From positions 1 through 9,937 of the forward strand of contig CAKOZB010000049.1 in assembly GCA_934131055.1 (NCBI GenBank): DNA of 9,937 nt, read 5' to 3'. Positions within the stretch are counted from its first letter, which is position 1, and each line of letters starts with the position of its first letter. The notes under the pieces are model-generated. The model did no database searches, was not told where the DNA came from, and worked only from the letters and a program-made list of their open reading frames with translations. Shown piece after piece: positions 6,494 through 9,937 of the stretch. A program made the translations under genes and the position numbers. This stretch comes from an uncultured Clostridia bacterium. Its GTDB lineage: Bacteria > Bacillota > Clostridia > TANB77 > CAG-508.

Positions 6494-7822
6494 TTACTCT
6501 CTATATTTATCTAAATTAGCAAATTTAGTATATTGTCCAAGCCATGCTAAGTCAACAGTTCCAGTAGAACCAGCTCTTTGCTTTGCTATTATTACTTCTG
6601 CTTGATTTTTCTTTTCAGAATCTTCATTATAATAGTCGTCTCTATACAAGAACATAACTATATCGGCATCCTGCTCGATAGAACCAGATTCACGCAAGTC
6701 TGAAAGCATAGGTCTATGGTCTGGTCTTGCCTCAACTGCTCTAGATAGCTGTGAAAGTGCAATTACTGGTACTTCAATTTCTTTTGCAAGAATTTTTAAA
6801 GATCTACTTATCTCCGCAATTTCTTGCTCTCTGCTTGACGTTTTACCACTTCCTTGAACAAGTTGCAAATAGTCGATTATTACTAATCCAATATTTTTTT
6901 CTAATTTTAATTTTCTACATTTTGCACGTATTTCCATTACAGAGATACCAGCTGTATCATCTATAAAAATTTGTGCTTGTGATAATTCACCAGATGTTTC
7001 TGCAAGCTTACTCAGGTCTTCATCTGTTAATTCACCAGTTCTTACAGCGTTACTATCAACTAATGCTTCGCTACACAAAATTCTGTTAGCAACTTGGTCT
7101 TTCGCCATTTCCAAGCTGAATATAGCAACCGGAATGTTTGCTCTTGTAGCAGCATATGCACCAATATTTAAGGCAAATGCGGATTTTCCCATTGCGGGTC
7201 TTGCAGCAATTAATATAAACTCAGAGCCGTGAAGTCCAGCAGTCATTCTGTCTAAATCAATAAATCCTGTTGGTACACCAGTTACGTGTTGTTTCTGATT
7301 ATATAATTCTTCTAACTTAGCAAAAGATTCAACTAAAACGTCTTTAATTGGAGTGTAACCCTTCTGGCTCTTTTTTTGCATAACATCAAAAATTTTCTTT
7401 TCTGCCAAATCCATAACCCTTTCTGGTTCTTCTGTTGGTTCATATCCCATATTTAGAATTTCATTTGCAGTTTTTATTAAATTCCTAAGCATAGCCTTTT
7501 CTTCTACTATTTTTATGTATCTATCAACATTTGCCGTAGTTGGAACTTTATCTGGAAGAACAGCAATATATTCTAGTCCTCCAACGGCTTCTAACTTGTT
7601 CATAGAAGAAAGCTCTGCCTTTAGAGTTATAATGTCTATAGGCTCTGCCCTATTATAAATATTCAAAATAGCTTCATAAATTATTTTATTGTCTTCTCTA
7701 TAAAAATCTTCTGGTTTTAATGTTTCAATAGCTGAACTAACTGCATCTTGGTCTGTAAGCATACTTCCAATTACAGCTTGCTCTGCTTCTATATCCTGTG
7801 GTGGCACTTTGCCTAAATCCAT
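6494..7822 (-). CDS. dnaB: Replicative DNA helicase DnaB (DnaC in Bacillus)
   Basis: Hexameric 5'-to-3' helicase that unwinds the chromosome at the replication fork. The 442-residue protein has the usual length: an N-terminal DnaB domain (about 8-110, beginning PPQDIEAEQAVIGSML), a linker helix, and a RecA-like motor from about 180. Visible motifs are Walker A at 207-214 (ARPAMGKS), FSLEM at 235-239, Walker B LVIIDYLQ with D317, the SQLSR block at 357-361, and the C-terminal KQR (414-416) preceding the AGSTG segment. No intein interrupts these sites. ATG at 7822 with AAGGAAG about eight bases upstream; it begins 33 bases after the rplI stop, so the two are co-transcribed, as in many Bacillota. 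Confidence 0.98.
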   Translation of the reverse strand: MDLGKVPPQDIEAEQAVIGSMLTDQDAVSSAIETLKPEDFYREDNKIIYEAILNIYNRAEPIDIITLKAELSSMNKLEAVGGLEYIAVLPDKVPTTANVDRYIKIVEEKAMLRNLIKTANEILNMGYEPTEEPERVMDLAEKKIFDVMQKKSQKGYTPIKDVLVESFAKLEELYNQKQHVTGVPTGFIDLDRMTAGLHGSEFILIAARPAMGKSAFALNIGAYAATRANIPVAIFSLEMAKDQVANRILCSEALVDSNAVRTGELTDEDLSKLAETSGELSQAQIFIDDTAGISVMEIRAKCRKLKLEKNIGLVIIDYLQLVQGSGKTSSREQEIAEISRSLKILAKEIEVPVIALSQLSRAVEARPDHRPMLSDLRESGSIEQDADIVMFLYRDDYYNEDSEKKNQAEVIIAKQRAGSTGTVDLAWLGQYTKFANLDKYRE

Positions 7823-7855
7823 TGCAATCTTCCTTTCATAGTTTATTTTTCAACG

Positions 7856-8302
7856 TTACTCTGCAATAATATCAACCTTTAACTTACCCATAACACCTTC
7901 ATACAATTTAACATCAACTGTTACAGTTCCAAGTGTTTTTATAGTTTCCGATAATATTATCTTTTTCTTGTCTATCTCTATTTTATAATCCTTTTTTAAT
8001 CCTTCAGAAATTTCTTTGCTTGTAACTCCTCCGAAGATTTTTCCATTTTCTCCGGCTCTTACTTTAATTTTTAGCATAATTCCTGTAAGTTTCTTTGCAA
8101 GCTCTTCTGCTTCTTTCTTTTCAGTATCTTTTCTAAATTTATTTGACTCTTGCTTAGATTTTAATTTGCTCATATTTTCATTATTAGCCTCAACCGCTAG
8201 TTTTTTAGGAAATAGGAAATTACGTGCATATCCATCACTTGCTTCAATAACCTGATCTTTCTTTCCTACTCCTTTTATATCACCTAATAAAATAACCTTC
8301 AT
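7856..8302 (-). CDS. rplI: Large-subunit ribosomal protein bL9
   Basis: Ribosomal protein that binds 23S rRNA near the base of the L1 stalk and helps maintain reading frame. It has 148 residues, standard for the family. The N-terminal rRNA-binding domain (1-50) carries the L9 signature, GKKDQVIEASDGYARNFLFPKKLA region at 13-36; a long charged helix (about 42-75) connects to a C-terminal domain with the typical GKIFGGVTSKEI block. ATG at 8302 with AAGGAGA about eight bases upstream. It is first in the operon with dnaB and tilS and has its own promoter, since gdpP, the usual upstream partner, is separated here by another gene and terminators. Confidence 0.98.
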   Translation of the reverse strand: MKVILLGDIKGVGKKDQVIEASDGYARNFLFPKKLAVEANNENMSKLKSKQESNKFRKDTEKKEAEELAKKLTGIMLKIKVRAGENGKIFGGVTSKEISEGLKKDYKIEIDKKKIILSETIKTLGTVTVDVKLYEGVMGKLKVDIIAE

Positions 8303-8337
8303 AATAATTGTCTCCTTCCTATTTTTGTGTCACATAT

Positions 8338-8366
8338 ATTTTACTATCTTATTTAAGATTTGTAAA
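8338..8366 (-). promoter_or_regulatory. Promoter of the rplI-dnaB-tilS operon
   Basis: Minus-strand TTTACA (8361-8366), 17 bases, TAAAAT (8338-8343). Transcription would begin about 30 bases before the rplI ATG, leaving a short leader with only the ribosome binding site and no room for an S-type autoregulatory structure. Confidence 0.6.
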
Positions 8367-8402
8367 CATTTTTTATATTACTCTTTTTTTAATTTTTGCA
8401 AC

Positions 8403-8460
8403 AAAAAAAAGCATGTGCACTCGCAGATACACATCCTACATCAACTTGTTCACTGTGATT
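8403..8460 (-). ncRNA. Possible very short RNA
   Basis: A minus-strand extended -10 (TGTTATAAT, ending at 8458) would start an RNA near 8452. About 50 bases later there is a hairpin with an ATGTG/CACAT stem (8430-8434 with 8413-8417) and eight Ts (8410-8403). A CTTGTT/AACAAG inverted repeat (8463-8468 with 8445-8450) spans the -10 and could be an operator. No -35 is evident and the stem is only moderately stable, so the hairpin may instead be a second terminator for the gene upstream. Confidence 0.25.
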
Positions 8461-8554
8461 ATAACAAGCTCATTTATTTTGTATTTAAATACACTCATAT
8501 TATTTTATATTTTTCAAACATTTTTCAAAAAATTTCCATTTGTCTTTTTAACAA

Positions 8555-8589
8555 ACAGTGTATAACTCGCACTGCAAGCTATACACCGT
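8555..8589 (-). terminator. Terminator of the 241-codon gene
   Basis: A continuous 16-bp stem with a three-base loop (8555-8570 with 8574-8589; a few G-U pairs), 30 bases past the stop codon. On the minus strand it is followed by TTGTT and then A-rich sequence, so the T run is poor although the stem is very strong. Confidence 0.65.
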
Positions 8590-8619
8590 CCAATTTACAT
8601 TCTTGTTATTTTTCAAATT

Positions 8620-9345
8620 TTATTCTATGATCAGCCAAGGTACACACACTTCTTCAATTTCTCCATTATCATCTACAAGTTCGGCAATCTCATCATAATA
8701 GATAATTTCGGCAATTGCACCTCCCTCATAAGCCCCAGAAGTCAGCCAAACTCCATTATTCATACCATTTGCATCTCTGAGTAGTTTTCCTGTGTTAGCC
8801 AAATCATAAACTCCACAAATTTCTTTTTTACCAGCTCCATCCTTTGGCTCCAAAAAATTTCCAAGCTCATCTGTTGGCTTCATAGCATCTGAATTACCAG
8901 CAACAATTTGTACTGCATCATAAGCATTGTATTGGTTAGACTTAATCATCTCATTTACAAGCCACACCAAAAAAACATAATATTGATATGGTGTTCCAAG
9001 ATTCCAACTCTTTCCTTCTACCTTCGGCATTCCCAAAACTTTAAGTAGCATTTTATCAATTCTTTCGACCATATATGGTGGTCTCTTGCTCTCAGAGAAA
9101 ATAATCTCTCCTGTTGGTGCTAATGACGGATCTGATTTTGCACACCAAAAAGCATTTATTTTCTTCTCTTTTACCTCTTTCACCGCACAAATAAAAGAAC
9201 AAATGTCAGATTGCATCTCTTTTCCATCAAAGAATAGTACCTGATCAAAAAAGCCTTGTACACTAGGGTCAATCTTAATCAACCTTTTATCATTCAAAAA
9301 TGTAATTGTGTTTGCCCGTTTTCCATAATCACCGAATCCGATCAT
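8620..9345 (-). CDS. Protein of unknown function (241 residues)
   Basis: I do not recognise this protein. It has no signal peptide; one hydrophobic aromatic stretch (PYQYYVFLVWLV, 119-130) is too short and too aromatic for a confident membrane helix, so it is probably cytoplasmic. It is acidic, with a C-terminal part rich in D/E and glycine (YDLANTGKLL at 180-189, NGVWLTSGAYEGGA at 197-210). Five cysteines (49, 53, 68, 177, 234) are scattered. The ATG at 9345 has AGGAGGT seven bases upstream, an excellent site, and a near-consensus promoter with a palindrome precedes it, so it is expected to be strongly expressed when not repressed. It is flanked by terminators on both sides and thus independent of gdpP and rplI, which it separates. 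A late arrival is plausible. Confidence 0.85.
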   Translation of the reverse strand: MIGFGDYGKRANTITFLNDKRLIKIDPSVQGFFDQVLFFDGKEMQSDICSFICAVKEVKEKKINAFWCAKSDPSLAPTGEIIFSESKRPPYMVERIDKMLLKVLGMPKVEGKSWNLGTPYQYYVFLVWLVNEMIKSNQYNAYDAVQIVAGNSDAMKPTDELGNFLEPKDGAGKKEICGVYDLANTGKLLRDANGMNNGVWLTSGAYEGGAIAEIIYYDEIAELVDDNGEIEEVCVPWLIIE

Positions 9346-9403
9346 ATTGGATACCTCCTATTTTTAGTGTTTTACGGACTTTTGAACAAAACTGTTCCAC
9401 ATA

Positions 9404-9432
9404 ATTATACTACATAATCTTTTGGGTTGCAA
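9404..9432 (-). promoter_or_regulatory. Strong promoter of the 241-codon gene
   Basis: Minus-strand TTGCAA (9427-9432), 17 bases, perfect TATAAT (9404-9409). The implied leader is about 50 bases. The -35 box is one arm of the palindrome at 9427-9446. Confidence 0.8.
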
Positions 9433-9446
9433 TATTGATATTGCAA
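9427..9446. promoter_or_regulatory. Palindromic operator candidate
   Basis: TTGCAATAT and ATATTGCAA separated by two bases: a perfect 9-bp inverted repeat covering the -35 box and the bases just upstream. A dimeric repressor or activator binding here would control the 241-codon gene. The sequence does not match an operator I can name with confidence. It also abuts the gdpP terminator. Confidence 0.5.
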
Positions 9447-9447
9447 A

Positions 9448-9479
9448 AGAGAGTATTCCTGTTGGACGGAAAACCCTCT
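9448..9479 (-). terminator. gdpP terminator
   Basis: 12-bp stem (9468-9479 with 9448-9459) containing one G-U and one T-T, eight-base loop, then TTTTGC on the minus strand. It begins 13 bases after the gdpP stop codon and separates gdpP from the next gene. Confidence 0.75.
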
Positions 9480-9492
9480 TTTCATCAAAATT

Positions 9493-9937
9493 TTATGATA
9501 TTTCTGTAAAATATTCGTTTATTCTATTTATTAATTCTTGTTTTACTTCTTCTTGTGTCATTCCTTCTACTTGAGCTCCGGCAACTGTTATGTGTCCTCC
9601 GCCACCAAGTTTTTCTAGTATTAATTGCACATTTATGTCGCCAATAGACCTGCCACTAATATAGATTTTGTCACCCATTTTTCCAATTACGAATGATGCT
9701 GTTATATTGCTTATTGTTAATAATTCGTCTGCTGCTTTCGCACATGTAATATTCGCATCACTATCTTCTTTGTCATATATTGAAATCGCAATTGTATCAT
9801 CTATTATCTCTGATTTTGCAACTATTTCAGATATTTTGTTATAAGTTTCTAGGTCACTTTGGAACCATTTCTTTACTTTTATGATATCTACTCCACATTT
9901 TCTTAAATATGCTGCTGCTTCGAAAGTTCTCACACCT
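9493..9937 (-). CDS. gdpP: c-di-AMP phosphodiesterase GdpP, C-terminal part (cut by window edge)
   Basis: About 148 C-terminal residues of a DHH/DHHA1 phosphoesterase, continuing past the right edge. The visible part starts in the family's GVRTFEAAAYLR segment and runs through the DHHA1 domain with its GGGGH substrate-binding motif, ending in a short helix. The GTG at 9933 is an internal valine, not a start. GdpP is a membrane-anchored enzyme that breaks down cyclic di-AMP and so affects potassium, osmotic and cell-wall homeostasis; its membrane, PAS and GGDEF-like parts would lie outside this window. The location one gene upstream of rplI-dnaB supports GdpP over other DHH proteins such as NrnA or RecJ. 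It is closed by a terminator just downstream. Confidence 0.88.
   Translation of the reverse strand, partial: GVRTFEAAAYLRKCGVDIIKVKKWFQSDLETYNKISEIVAKSEIIDDTIAISIYDKEDSDANITCAKAADELLTISNITASFVIGKMGDKIYISGRSIGDINVQLILEKLGGGGHITVAGAQVEGMTQEEVKQELINRINEYFTEIS

Larger units (their letters stand above)
8303..8619. other. Intergenic region between the 241-codon gene and rplI
   Basis: 317 bases without a protein gene. In minus-strand order it contains the terminator of the 241-codon gene (8555-8589), a direct repeat of TTTGAAAAAT (within 8509-8537), an extended -10 box with a flanking inverted repeat (8445-8468), a hairpin with eight Ts (8403-8434), and the rplI promoter (8338-8366). It is A/T-rich apart from the hairpins. 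I see no DnaA-box cluster. Confidence 0.6.

Noticed and set aside
8303..8619. Replication origin near dnaB and rplI
   Set aside because: No cluster of DnaA boxes and no dnaA or dnaN in the window; the region is explained by promoter and terminators.
8308..8630. Plus-strand open frames in the gap before rplI
   Set aside because: Low-complexity F/Y/I/L-rich translations, no ribosome binding site, and they run across the rplI promoter and two terminator hairpins.
9931..9933. GTG as a start of the right-edge gene
   Set aside because: It is the internal valine of the conserved GVRTFEAA segment of GdpP; the reading frame stays open to the window edge.

Overview
The window is low-GC and reads as a chromosomal segment of a Bacillota (Clostridia-like) bacterium. 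The core genes use A/T-rich codons, purine-rich ribosome binding sites, some TTG starts and sigma-A-type promoters. The order gdpP, rplI, dnaB, tilS, ftsH on the minus strand is the replication/translation housekeeping neighbourhood common in Bacillota. I cannot name a species.

Right side (about 5440-9937, minus strand): the 3' end of gdpP (c-di-AMP phosphodiesterase) enters from the right edge and ends at a hairpin terminator. Next is an unrecognised 241-codon gene with its own strong promoter, an almost perfect palindrome over the -35 box, a strong start signal and a long terminator; it separates gdpP from rplI, which are usually adjacent. A 317-base gap follows, holding the rplI promoter and a possible very small RNA. 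rplI, dnaB and a short tilS then run as one operon.

Middle (about 2700-5440): ftsH has its own promoter and a TTG start, and is followed after 27 bases by a one-pass membrane protein of unknown role. This unit is flanked by two copies of a GC-richer, RNA-like element (2763-2877 and 5325-5429). The cores are strongly conserved, but the closing stems have unrelated sequences that still pair almost perfectly. G-U pairs indicate the RNA would be read from the plus strand, opposite to the neighbouring genes. I do not recognise the family; this is the best candidate for something undescribed.

Left side (1-2700): a NifS/IscS-type cysteine desulfurase on the minus strand converges with two small plus-strand genes of unknown function. 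These two look like diverged duplicates: promoters, C-terminal ends and terminators match. They are clearly richer in G+C than the desulfurase. A small four-cysteine TSCPD-domain protein lies divergently at the left edge.

Functionally, the recognised genes cover c-di-AMP breakdown, ribosome assembly, replication fork unwinding, tRNA-Ile maturation, membrane protein quality control and sulfur transfer. The unknown genes and the paired RNA-like elements are the accessory part.
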